NCBI GenBank assembly: GCA_951804985.1
Contig: OX638130.1
Coordinates: forward strand, 310,001 to 374,000
Origin: Dryomyza anilis
Taxonomy: Eukaryota; Arthropoda; Insecta; Diptera; Dryomyzidae
DNA length: 64,000 nt
Direction: 5' to 3'
Shown here: positions 11,294 to 22,174 of the stretch, one piece after another
How positions within the stretch are numbered: the stretch's first letter is position 1
Layout of the letters: each line of letters starts with the position of its first letter
Notes under the pieces: model-generated
Told to the model about the DNA's origin: nothing
Database searches by the model: none
What the model saw: the letters and a program-made list of their open reading frames with translations, nothing else
Made by a program: the position numbers and the translations under genes

Positions 11294-12200
11294 GTAAGTG
11301 TTCGGAAAAACATTTAAGTAATAGTTATATATTTTTATTTCTTTATTTTTGTACAGATTTAAATGTTGTAATTATTTCAGAATATTGGACCGTTTTGTAT
11401 ATAATGTGTTTTTGTGTTTAAAATAGTAAATATTTAGTTTTATTTAATGAAAATGATGTTGCTTTTATCAAAATTACGTGGCTTCATTATTATGAAACAG
11501 CGATTTGAACAAAAAGCTGGAATCGGTTAAAACTCCGAGTCTATATGATAGTTCAAACAATTAATATAACTTTACTTTTATTTGTATTTATGACTATACT
11601 GCATACCAAGTTCTTACAAGAATGCCAGTCTTTGTTAAATGGAATGATTTATTAATTTAATTTTATATATTTTTAATATTTTTTTTTTCCAACAGACTCT
11701 TAAAGCGCACCAATGATTAGTTCCTATTTATATATAAATTATTTTTTTATATTTTCTCATTAACATTAACTGACGCGTATCATCAAAATATTCACATCAC
11801 TATGCATTTAAATGCCTCCTAAGTAAATTTTATAAAATTCAAGTTTCACATGTTTTTCTTGGAGGGGACATGCTAATGTTATTCAGCAGTTGATCAAATC
11901 AAACGTCTCTAATTGTGGAACAAATTAATCACATCCCTAGTAGAATTAATTATAGGGGCCGGCCAATTACGTGACCAACTTGATCAGGGGTATGATCATG
12001 TCTACCCTACATTTCTACTAGGTATTGCAAAAAAAAAAAATAACTGATTATTACTATTTTCCTATGGATTATTTTTTACCATCTTTGAGAGAGATTTTTG
12101 TTTGGGTATCCAAAAAAATAAATCAATATTTGTACAGAATAACAAAAGAATTGTAATTATTTTGTAGAAAACATTTTTCAAACAGCATTATGTCACGTCG

Positions 12201-14918
12201 CACAGTGTGCCCAAACGCTCTTAAATCGGGTGAAATTCAGTAGTGTCGGAACCACTCAACCGATTTTAAAAATTTAGTGTTGTACAGAGAGAAATTGAGA
12301 GAACTTAAGTTTTGAAATTGGAGTTTGTGTCTTTAATAGTTATGGAGATAAAAATCAGTAAAGTTGAAAATTTTTTCATGAAAAATCTTTCAAAAATTGT
12401 AAAAAAATTCAAAAGTTATCCGATTTTTAAAATTTTTCTGTTTATGGAAAGCTTACATTGACATCTAAAAAAAATGTGTTTACATGAGAAAATATCTTAT
12501 TTAGTTTTAAAGATATAAACTTGGACATGATTTTTTTTTGAAGACTTTACTTTACATATTTTTACATATATTGTACATTTTATCATGAAATCAAAATATT
12601 TGTATAGGACTTTTATAAACAATTAACACATAAATCATAAACTGAAAACTGTTTTTAAATATCTCAAGTGGTTTAGTAAATATTTTTTTTTCTTTTTCAA
12701 AAAAAAAGTGTTCAGAAACTATATACAGATTGTCTTTATATACGCCACAGAGATTCCTTGAAATCCCCTCTTTTCAATGATGCTAAACACTATTATATTC
12801 ACTTTACATATGTGTGCAAAATGACATGTTATTTAACATCATATTTCATAAAAATTTAGTATTTTTTATTTTTATTTTGATTTTGCACATCTGCAGATAA
12901 GTATTCAAAATAAAATTAAACGAGTTGGGAAAGTTAGGTCACATGGGTAAGTTCGGTCACATGTGGCGGATTTTTATAGTTGGTCGGGCCCGACTATGGA
13001 ATACCCTACACCATTGGTGGGGATATTAATGTGGGATATTTAATTGCATACCTTAATTTTAAACATTTTAATTATGCTGAACCTCCCCACCCTCAGAATA
13101 TTATTCAAATATCAGAAATTTACGTCTTATAACCCCATAAATTAAAAAAAATATATAAAAGTATAAACAACTAAAAAAAAATTGAAAAATATAATTGGGC
13201 GGACCACGCCTATATTTAAAATTTTGAAAAGCTAATATTTTATAGATTTGATTTTAATAATTTACGGATCAAATTTCCACTATGAAAACCCGGGAAATAA
13301 TGAAAAAAAAAAGTGGGCGGATCACGCCCATTTTTGGACCACACATTTATAGGTGAATTATTACAATACCTTTTAAATTTTATAACTATACCTTGAATAC
13401 TTTTCGAGTTATTAGTTCCGAAAGAGTTATATAAAAGTGACTTGTATGGGAGGTGGGCGTGTCCGTTGACCGATTTGGCTCATTTTCAAACTCAATTCCT
13501 ACTATATTGAGACGAAATTTCATCGCATTCTGATCAGTATTTCTCAAGTTATTCTGTATTCGGACAGCATGACGGACAGACAGACTGACATGGCTAAACG
13601 GACTCGGGTAGTGATGCTGATCAAGAATATATATACTTTTCCATACCGGACACGCCTCCTAAGGGGCGTTACAATATATGCACAAAGTTAATATACCCTG
13701 TACCTCATAGGTGTAGGGTATAAAAATATGAAATTTTTATGATACATGAGTTAATTAATATTTCATTTTGCACACATATGAGAAGTAAATATATAAGTGT
13801 TTGGCATCATTGAAAAGAAGAGATCTCAAGAAATCTCTGTGGCGTATATAAAGACAATCTGCATATAGTTTCTGAACAAGAAGAAAAATAAAAAAAATAA
13901 AAATTTAGAAAAAAAAGTTAAAATTTGATTGAGTATATCTAAATAAGTATTAATCTTATCATCATAAAAAATTTACCTAATATACAATAGTTTTATGTAC
14001 TTATGCTTTATTAAAGTCTTTCACTTTATATATATTATAAAGTGAGATATACCGGTTTTAATCTAAGTCCCTTCAAAAAATAAATATTTTTGCAAAAAAT
14101 GATGCCCTTCACATATACTTCGCCGGGCAAAAAATAAGTAAGGGTCAAAAATACGTAGAAATAACTCGTCCTTAAAACTGACTTTCGACTTTGAAAACTT
14201 TTCTGCAGGGGGTCAAATTAAAAAAAAAATAAAACTTGAACTTTGACCAGTGCTGACAGATTGGTTAAATATATTTTGGATAAGTTTTATCATTTAGAAG
14301 ATTCTTAGTAATGTTATCTATTAAAAAATATAACAAAAGTATATGTTACTGAAGAAAAAAATACTTTGGGCAATTTCCGTAAAAGTCAAATTTTCAAAAA
14401 AAAAAAAGAAAAAATGGAAAATAAAAAAAAATGTTTTACTTTAAAATTTTATATTTACTAAACCATTTGAGATATTTAAAAACGGTTTTCAGTTTTATTT
14501 ATGTGTTAATTGTTTATGAAAGTCACGTACAAATATTTTGATTTCAGGATAAAATGTACAATCGATGTAAAAATATGTAAAGTTAAAGTCTTCAAAAATT
14601 TAAAAAAAAATCATGTTCAAGTCTATATCTTTAAAACTAAACAAGATTTTCCCATTTAAGCACATTTTTTTGGATTTCGATGTAAACTTTCCATAAACAA
14701 AAGAATTTTAAAAATCGGATATCTTTTGGATTTTTTACAATTTTTAAATGATTTTTCATGAAAAATTTTCAACATTACTGATTTTTATCTCCATAACTAT
14801 TAAAGATACAAATTCCAATTTCAAAACTTAAGTTCTCTCTATGCAGCACTTTTAAAATTTTTAAAATCGGTTGAGTGGTTCCGATTTACCCGATTTAAGA
14901 GCGTTTGGGAACCCTGTG
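12201..14918. mobile_element. Transib-like foldback transposon, interrupted by a D-family repeat
   Basis: The left end reads CACAGTGTGCCCAAACGCTC. The right end, reverse-complemented, reads CACAGGGTTCCCAAACGCTC. The flanking 5-mers are CGTCG (12196-12200) and CGTCT (14919-14923), four of five identical and GC-rich. CAC-starting ends with a 5-bp GC-rich duplication are the known signature of Transib elements, whose ends resemble the V(D)J recombination heptamer. The arms are inverted copies extending inward several hundred bases (for example the CCACTCAACCGATTTTAAAA motif near both ends). No transposase frame is present, so it is non-autonomous. The class is inferred from ends only. Confidence 0.6.
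12915..13726 (-). repeat. D-family dispersed repeat, copy 1 (inside the Transib-like element)
   Basis: An 0.8 kb block starting near ACGAGTTGGGAAAGTTAGG and ending in the hairpin ATACCCTGTACC..GGTGTAGGGTAT. The reverse complement occurs at 17010-17862. It contains the GGCGTGTCCGGTA and GATCAGCATCACTACCCGAG motifs that resemble a dispersed repeat common in flies. I cannot assign its class. It has no intact frame. Confidence 0.85.
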
Positions 14919-16494
14919 CGTCTTATTAGTGAAATTGTATAAATTATCTTTGATATTTTAAGATTAAAATCAATTGAAACGTTACACACAGGTTGGAACT
15001 AATAAATGTAAATAAGTTTATTATTGTACACTCTAAATAATACTTTCAATAATTATATCCAATTATTATTCGTTAATGTGGCATTTAAATGCAACCAACA
15101 GACCACTCACTGTAATATATAAACCATTTGACATCAAACATATACTAATAATTTAACAAATTTTCTATTTCTTCATTTATCTACTTAAAGCCTACCTACC
15201 AAAATATATAAAAATGACTTCTTTGACTCGTCCATTTGAATCCTTTTACTTCTTTTTCTACGTCGGTGATGCTAAAAGAAGACATAAAAACCTAAGCAAC
15301 CACAACACAATCACTTCTCACATATTTGCTACAATTTTATTTTAAATCCATACTAATTTGCAACTTGTGTCGCTTGCAAATTGCAATTTAAACTGTTCTC
15401 ACAAAAGAGAGGTTTATATTGAGTCCTGCATTCACACGGTGGTTTTCCACGGTTGTGCTCCAGAATCAGAATCTCCTCACTCCAGCACTGTCCTTATCCT
15501 GCCAACTTATTTTTGAATTCAAGTTGTACACAAAATAGTCTGTAATGCTTTTCAAAATCATTTAAAAACATTCTTAAATATTTCTAGATTTTTTTGTATT
15601 CATTATTTTTAGAGAATCTAGTTTAATGCTAAAAATCATTGAATGTATTTTCATTTTTGCTGTATGTTTAAGTTGCATGATACAAATTTTTGCTAATTTT
15701 ATTGGAATGTAGTTTTGTTAGCCGATTTCTTATATTAGCTTTGAATTATATAACAAATGAGGTATTTTCGCTGTAGTGCAATTATATTAAGACACCACAT
15801 CATGAGTAGTACCATTAGTGGGTTGGTTTTTTCCATTGCACTGAATTTCGTAATATAAAACTAAATCCAATCGGAAATAGTTTCTAAATTCGCATCAGTA
15901 CGAAAGCATATTCATATTCAAAAGTTTTATTTTCTTGTCTAAATTAAAGCGATTGTATGAAATATAAATTATTAGAAATTCCACATAATACTTTTGCAAT
16001 ACTGATATATAATAATTTTAGATATAGCTCAAAATCGGCCAAATCTCAAATCGAAATATAAAGTATACTTTCAATTTTAATAATTTTGTTGTTGTAATGT
16101 ACCAATTAATATTTTAAACCTAAATGAATTTGATAATGTATTTTATAAATAGTTATAAAAAATACAAATTGTTTTTTTTTTATTTCTGCATATTAATATT
16201 TAAAACTGCATATTAATATTTTACAAGTAAGGCTTTAATTTTAAGGTTTAATCGAAAAGTCATAGGATGAGAATGATTTTTCAATAAATCAGATTTAGAA
16301 CCAGACATTCTTGTCTTTCCTTCCCGCTCCATAAGCCTCTCTTTTTATGTGAGTTTGAATGCAAACGTTTTCCAAACAAAATTTAACTTAAAACTTCTAC
16401 AGCAGCACATTCTGCAGGATTTATAAAAAAAAAACCAAAATCGGCTGAGTCAAAGTTGGTCAAAATCTGACTAATGCGAAACATTATTGTTCAG

Positions 16495-16745
16495 TCTCCG
16501 TTTACTATTTTCCAACAGGGGACGACGACGAAGATGGTCCCACATTTAAAGACATCGACATATTTTGTGTTTGGGACTGTTGTTGGGTGTGGTTAAAATT
16601 CCAGGAATGGGTATCGTTAATCGTGTTCGATCCGTTTTTCGTACTTTTCATCACGCTCTGTGTTGTGGTCAACACGATGTTCATGGCCATGGATCACCAC
16701 GACATGAACAAGGAAATGGAACGCATACTTAAGAGCGGAAATTAC
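16495..16745 (+). CDS. para: para exon: end of I-II linker, domain II S1, start of S2; two tandem acceptors
   Basis: There are two in-frame acceptors: TTCAG before 16495 adds 24 nt (VSVYYFPT); CCAACAG before 16519 skips them. Both are known fly splice variants of this linker. Then come [20 protein letters not shown] and DII S1 to LKSGNY. The residues between FKD and IDIF in other flies (about nine, ALEVILKG-like) are absent from the DNA here. In S1 the usual PFVELF is PFFVLF, so a conserved acidic residue is Val. Donor TAC|GTGAGT. Confidence 0.95.
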
Positions 16746-16819
16746 GTGAGTGATTTGTCTAATAGATCAATAGGTCTTTGAACCGACTCCCGTTCCTAAT
16801 AAACCTATACATTTTGCAG

Positions 16820-16993
16820 TTCTTTACCGCTACATTTGCTATTGAGGCCACCTTGAAGCTGATGGCCATGAGTCCGAAGTGCTACTTCCAGGACGGCTGG
16901 AACATCTTTGATTTCATTATCGTGGCACTTTCGCTTCTGGAACTCGGTCTCGAAGGAGTACAGGGCCTGTCCGTGTTGCGTTCATTTCGTTTG
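16820..16993 (+). CDS. para: para exon: domain II S2, S3 and start of S4
   Basis: It follows a 74-bp intron with acceptor TTTGCAG; donor TTG|GTAAGT. It encodes [20 protein letters not shown], then [20 protein letters not shown] and [12 protein letters not shown]. It is 58 codons, phase 0 both ends. The S4 voltage sensor begins (LRSFRL) and is completed by either of two alternative exons downstream. Confidence 0.97.
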
Positions 16994-17009
16994 GTAAGTG
17001 CAATGTATA

Positions 17010-17148
17010 ATTATACCCTACACCTATGAGGTACAGGGTATATTAACTTTGTGCATATATTGTAACGCCCCTTAGGAGGCGTGTCCGGTATAGAAAAGTA
17101 TATATATTCTTGATCAGCATCACTACCCGAGTCCGTTTAGCCATGTCC

Positions 17149-17192
<44 letters not shown>

Positions 17193-17862
17193 TGCTGTCT
17201 TGCTTTCTTGCTGTCCGAATACAGAATAACTTGAGAAATACTGATCAGAATGCGATGAAATTTCTTCTCAATATATTTTAGCCAAAAGTAGGAACTGAGT
17301 TTGAAAATGAGCCAAATCGGTCAACGGACACGCCCACCTCCCATACAAGTCACTTTTTTATAACTCTTTCGGAACTAATAACTCGAAAAGTATTCAAGGT
17401 ATAGTTAAAAAATTTAAAAAGTGTTTTTAGAATTCACCTATAAATATGTGGTCCAAAAATGGGCGTGATCCGCCCACTTTTTCATTATTTCCCGGGTTTT
17501 CATAGTGGAAATTTGATCCGTAAATTATTAAAATCAAATCTATGAAATATTAGCCTTTCAAAATTTTAAATATAGGCGTGGTCCGCCCAATTAGATTTTT
17601 CAATTTTTTTTTTAGTTTTTTATACTTTATATAAATTTTTTAATTTATGGGGATATAAGACGTTAATTTCTGATATATGAATAATATTCTGAGGGTGGGG
17701 AGGTTCAGCATAATTAAAAGGTCTGCAATTAAATATCCCACATTAATATCCCCACCAAAGGTGTAGGGTATTCCATAGTCGGGCCCGACCGACTATAAAA
17801 ATCCGCCCCATGTGACCGAACTTACCCATGTGACCTAACTTTCCCAACTCGTTTTAATTTAT
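17010..17862 (+). repeat. D-family dispersed repeat, copy 2
   Basis: The inverse-oriented partner of 12915-13726, starting ATTATACCCTACACC about 16 bases after the exon donor and ending TTTCCCAACTCG. It carries a CTGT microsatellite expansion at about 17149-17190 that copy 1 lacks. The pair could form a long double-stranded hairpin in the pre-mRNA around the 16519-16993 exons. Confidence 0.88.
17149..17190. repeat. CTGT microsatellite
   Basis: About ten CTGT/CCGT units inside D copy 2. Confidence 0.95.
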
Positions 17863-17995
17863 ATTTGACTATTTTACCTCATATCTGCTTAATCTTTTTT
17901 TAATTTAAATAAAACGAGTCTGTCGGGGTTGCTGTGAACGAAATCCTAACTGCTCCTTTGCTAAACTTTTCTCCTTCCTCCCATTCAAATTATAG

Positions 17996-18158
17996 CTACG
18001 TGTTTTCAAGCTAGCAAAATCTTGGCCAACGTTAAATTTGCTCATTTCGATTATGGGTCGTACCGTCGGTGCCCTAGGCAATCTGACATTCGTGCTGTGC
18101 ATTATTATCTTTATTTTTGCCTTTATGGGAATGCAACTGTTCGGCAAAAACTACAAAG
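17996..18158 (+). CDS. para: para alternative exon c: domain II S4 end, S4-S5 linker, S5
   Basis: Acceptor ATTATAG (17989-17995), donor AAAG|GTACAC. It encodes [20 protein letters not shown] to [11 protein letters not shown]. It is 163 nt, exactly the length and phase of the alternative at 18672-18834, which is how the two mutually exclusive exons of para work. Met918 (ATG 18053-18055), Leu925, Thr929 and Leu932 are susceptible-type. Residue 922 is Val (18065-18067) instead of the usual Met, and one S5 Val is Phe (FAFMG). Naming as c rests on its upstream position. Confidence 0.93.
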
Positions 18159-18671
18159 GTACACGGGAGAAGTTATAAACTATCTACATTTCCTCAATAC
18201 GCAATGCAAAACCTTTTGAACTCTCTTTAAAACCTTTTTTTACTAGAAACTAAAATATTTACCTATGCTATAGCACATTCAAAGCCTATCATATTTTAAT
18301 ACTTAATAAATAAAGGACGCCCACAAGTAGCTGGAAGTTAAAATTCATTTTAGCCCATTTAATGTAAAAATCCCAAATTTTATGATATTATAGATACCAG
18401 AGAAATGGGTTAAAATGCCAATGTATTCCTATTCATATATTTTTAGGTATCTTGCTACATTTTATGAAATATCAAGATCTAACTATTTTTGTCTTTTCTT
18501 ACTTTTTCCACATAAATCGTATATTATTCCTTACAAAAATTCGTTTTGCCCGGCTTATTTATCAAAATCTCGCCTAATTGCTATTACAAAACACCGTCTC
18601 CACTATCAACAACACCAACCAACTGCTGCATTGGACCATCTCTTGCTAAATTCCAACATTTTTAAATATAG
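18159..18671 (+). other. Intron between alternative exons c and d
   Basis: A 513-bp AT-rich intron, rich in pyrimidine tracts before exon d. No repeat or gene recognised. Confidence 0.85.
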
Positions 18672-18834
18672 CTTCGAGTTTTTAAATTAGCAAAATCTTG
18701 GCCAACTTTAAATTTGCTTATTTCGATCATGGGCCGCACTATGGGTGCCCTGGGTAATCTAACCTTTGTCCTCTGCATTATCATCTTCATCTTTGCCGTT
18801 ATGGGAATGCAACTATTTGGAAAGAACTACGTCG
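18672..18834 (+). CDS. para: para alternative exon d: domain II S4 end, S4-S5 linker, S5
   Basis: Acceptor AATATAG (18665-18671), donor GTCG|GTAAGT. It encodes [32 protein letters not shown] and [10 protein letters not shown]. It is 163 nt, phase 0 in and phase 1 out, interchangeable with exon c. All known resistance positions here (918, 925, 929, 932) are wild type. It has a stronger donor than exon c. It is the more conserved of the two. Confidence 0.96.
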
Positions 18835-19955
18835 GTAAGTACTCTAACCCATGTGGGATCTCGTTACATGCCGTTGCATTCGTGTTTGTATTGTTCTCTT
18901 AGGTTACTGTTCTAAGTACATATTCCATTTATTCACACATTGTCATTGATTTTGTCAGGAAATGTTTACGTTAAGGTTACAAATCAACTACTTATTTATA
19001 AATGGTCGAAGAAAATTGAACAAAATCTCGGTTTTTCAAAAACGGCACTAAGTTCCATTTCGAAAACATTCAGATATGTTTTATTAAAATCCATTTGATT
19101 CATAGAATATATGGTAGCAACATTTATTTCTTGTTTCAAGTAATATCGAATTTAGAATCAAATAAATAGATTAAAATAAAAAAAAATAGATGCAAATTTA
19201 AAATAAAACAATTTTCTAAAAATATAGAAACTTCCCTACAAACCATTTGACGATAATTTTTAAATTCGATATAAAAATGATATACTTTAGATATAAAACT
19301 GAAAGTATTTGAAAATTTAATTCCGTGTTCTTTATAATTTTTGTCAAAAAATTAAATTTTCGGAACAAATTAAATTTGTTTATCGAAAATAAATCCATTT
19401 ACGATATCATCTCGATGTCTATAACGACAAAAAAACGATATCGTTTTAGACAGGTTAATTTTTATCGAAAACCCTATCGTTTTCGTATCATTATAGATTA
19501 TCGAAAACAACTACTTGAGCCTATAAATGATATCGTTTCGATATCGTAAAATTATCGTTTGGTTTGCTGGGTTATGAAAGATTACAAATTGATCTAACTT
19601 GAGGTTTATAATATCATTTTCGTAACCCGAGCCATATATTATTAAACTAAACCGCCAAGGCTACCCTACAATAGTGCTTTATATAGCTGTATAATCTTAA
19701 TAGTAATAACTAAAAAAGTATTTTGAGATTGCCTTGTAAGTACCTACTTTTTCCAATATTTCTCTTGATTACTTTGCCATTTAATACTCATGCAACTGCA
19801 AACAATATTTGAAATTTGTACATTTTTGATATTTTGAATAGACACGCTTTTTTATAAACGTATGCACTACGCAAATGTTTCTATACTCTAGCTTATCCAT
19901 ATGTTTTAATTATTATTTTTTTAAAGAATCCAAGTAACTCTTTTGTCTTTCTCAG
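18835..19955 (+). other. para intron, AT-rich
   Basis: A 1.1 kb intron. A patch at about 19380-19570 is rich in CGATATCG and TATCG motifs and ends GGTTTGCTGGG, which may be one end of a small MITE whose other end I could not place. Otherwise nothing is recognised. Confidence 0.7.
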
Positions 19956-20143
19956 ATCATGTGGAAATGTTTTGGGGCGCCGAGCTTCCTCGCTGGAATT
20001 TCACGGACTTCATGCACTCATTCATGATCGTGTTCCGCGTCCTGTGCGGAGAATGGATTGAATCCATGTGGGACTGCATGTACGTTGGCGATGTCTCATG
20101 CATTCCGTTTTTCCTGGCCACCGTCGTTATTGGAAATCTTGTC
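19956..20143 (+). CDS. para: para exon: domain II pore and most of S6 (kdr site)
   Basis: Acceptor TTTCTCAG, donor GTC|GTAAGT. It encodes [19 protein letters not shown], then [17 protein letters not shown] with the DII selectivity Glu, and [14 protein letters not shown]. The kdr residue Leu1014 is CTT at 20138-20140, the susceptible form. The extracellular turret (HVEMFWGAE) is clearly different from Drosophila and house fly. Confidence 0.97.
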
Positions 20144-20207
20144 GTAAGTGTCTCGACGCGAATGCAAAGTGACTCCATTGCACTGTTCAACGACCTATAT
20201 ATTTCAG

Positions 20208-20451
20208 GTACTCAATCTTTTCTTGGCCTTGCTGTTGTCTAACTTTGGTTCATCGAGTTTGTCAGCTCCGACCGCCGACAATGACACCAACAAGATCGCT
20301 GAGGCTTTCAATCGCATTGGGCGCTTCAAGCGCTGGGTGAAGCGAAATGTTGCCGATTGCTTCAAATTTATCCGTAACAAATTAACAAATCAGATTAGCG
20401 ATCAACCATCAGGTGAGAGGACCAATCAGATCAGTTGGATTTGGAGCGAAG
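20208..20451 (+). CDS. para: para exon: domain II S6 end and II-III linker, two alternative donors
   Basis: It follows a 64-bp intron with acceptor ATTTCAG. It encodes [20 protein letters not shown] through [10 protein letters not shown]. Two donors exist: G|GTGAGA after 20412 gives the short form (QPS-EHGDNE after splicing, as in house fly), and G|GTTTTT after 20451 adds 13 residues ([13 protein letters not shown], as in Drosophila). Both keep frame with the exon at 23951. The distal donor is weak, so the short form is probably dominant. Confidence 0.95.
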
Positions 20452-20877
20452 GTTTTTATCCACTTGTTTTCAACTACTTACTTTAAATTATATAATCAAG
20501 CGAACCAATTGAATCGCAATCATTCGTTAACAAATTCGTTAGCAACAGCGCCCGAAAGTATACAGCAGAATGCGTTTTTACCTACCTACGTACCTCCCGT
20601 TCATTCAAAATCATCCCATACTAGTAGCAATTTTTACCATTTGCATGTGTCAGGTGCGAATTCTGTTACTTTGTTGGTCGGCATTTGCATCTGGGCTACG
20701 CATCTGCGGCACAGATGTGTCATACGACAGTTTAAATAAAAACTTTTCATCAAATCGCTTCATTTCAAAGAAAATCCTGTTAATCACACTCATCATATTT
20801 TGTATTAGCCTAAAATAGCTTTATTATTTTTTGCCGTAGTTTAATTCAATATATTTATATTGATAAACATGTATATA

Positions 20878-22174
20878 AGGACTGCGTCGAATAAAATTGT
20901 CCGTTACATATCTTCCCATAATGTGCTATTGCAAGATTCAAATTAAAAAATTTGTCATAGTAGCTCTGAATTAAATGGCAGAAAATAATTTGTGTCAGTT
21001 ATAGTCAATACAAAATTTATTTAACGCGAAAATGGCAAACGAAGTGGAAGTGCGAGAAAATATAATTCAAATTTTTCAAAAACAACCTAGTTGGTCTTTT
21101 AAAAAAATTGCCAAGGAGGTAGGGGCTAACCCTAAGACCATTTCTAGCGTTATCAACCGCTTTAAGGAAGACCTGAGTATTGATCGGAAGAAAGGTTCTG
21201 GTAAAAAAAAAGGCCCACATGATCGTGAAAAGTCAAAGAAGGTTGTGAATATTTTAAAGAAAGATCCAAGCATATCCGGAAGGAAATTGGCGTGAAAGGC
21301 GGATTGCTCAGAATCTTTCGTGCGCAGGACTAAGAAAGAAGCTGGGCTGAAGACGTACAAGGTCCAATAAGTTCCGGATAGAAATGCCGTCAAGAATGAA
21401 ACCGCAAAACAACGAGCTAAAAAGCTGAACCAAGATTTTTTTAAAAAATTCGATTGCTGCATAATAGACGACGAAACTTATGTTTTAGCGGACTTTTCTC
21501 AGCTACCTGGGCAGGAATTTTATACAGCCGATTCTCGAGGAAATGTCGCTGAAAAATTCAAATAAAAAAAAATGACAAAATTCCTAAAGAAATTCCTTGT
21601 TTGGCAGGCAATTTACAGTTGTGGAAAAAGGCGCAGCTCATTCGTGACATCGGGTACAATTAATAGCGAAATATATGTGAAGGAATGCTTGCAAAAGAGA
21701 TTGCTTCCATTTCTACGCCAACATGAAGTGTCCACATTTTTTTGGCCTCACCTCGCTTCATGTCACTATAGAAAAACGGCCTTAGAGTGGATCCAACAAA
21801 ATGCAGTGATTTTGGTGCCTAGAGAAGCCAATCCACCAAACTGTCCAGAACTCAGGCCGATTGAGAGATACTGGGCTATAGTAAAAAGGGAGATGAAGAC
21901 AACAAAAAAAGTGGCCAAAGACCTTCAAGACTTTAAAAGAAAGTGGTCTTCAGCAGCTGTGAGGGTGTCGGACACTACCATTACAACATTAATGGAAGGA
22001 GTTCCGGAAAAATTAAAACTTTTTATTAAAAAATATTAATTTCTGGTTTTTTATATATTTTTTTAAATCTAAAAATAATTTGCAAAATAAAATATTTTAT
22101 TCTATAAAAACTCAATTACTAGATTTCTAGATTTTTTCATTTTTGTAGCGGACAATTTTATTCGACGCAGTCCA
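20878..22174 (+). mobile_element. Tc1/mariner-type transposon (DD37E-like), full length, inactive
   Basis: The inverted ends GGACTGCGTCGAATAAAATT and its complement at 22148-22173 extend to about 26 bp. TA dinucleotides flank both sides (20876-20877 and 22175-22176), the universal Tc1/mariner target duplication. It is 1,297 bp long. It contains one transposase pseudogene in the same strand as para. Confidence 0.93.
21032..22039 (+). pseudogene. Tc1/mariner-type transposase pseudogene, three in-frame stops
   Basis: One reading frame of 336 codons from ATG 21032 (MANEVEVRENIIQIFQ) to TAA 22037-22039. It has an N-terminal helix-turn-helix-like DNA-binding part (WSFKKIAKEVGANPKTISSV), the first catalytic motif IIDDETYV, the second motif PHLASCHY and the third ELRPIERYW. 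Stops lie at 21293 (TGA), 21368 (TAA) and 21563 (TAA), with no frameshift. The second catalytic Asp is His (WPHLA). Spacing from that position to the final Glu is 37 residues, which points to the DD37E group. It cannot encode an active enzyme. Confidence 0.9.

Larger units (their letters stand above)
11294..16494 (+). other. para intron with Transib-like element and nested repeat
   Basis: A 5.2 kb intron. Its core is a foldback element at 12201-14918 that itself contains a D-family repeat at 12915-13726. The flanks 11294-12200 and 14919-16494 are AT-rich with no gene that I recognise. Confidence 0.85.
16994..17995 (+). other. para intron filled by D-family repeat
   Basis: A 1 kb intron almost entirely made of D repeat copy 2 (17010-17862). 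The acceptor side is pyrimidine-rich (CTCCTTCCTCCC). Confidence 0.9.

Noticed and set aside
12201..14918. hAT assignment for this foldback element
   Set aside because: No 8-bp duplication exists at any plausible end; CACAGTG ends with near-identical 5-mers fit Transib better.
18065..18067. First read as a Met918Val resistance change in exon c
   Set aside because: Counting from Leu925 and Thr929 places this codon at 922; Met918 is the earlier ATG at 18053.
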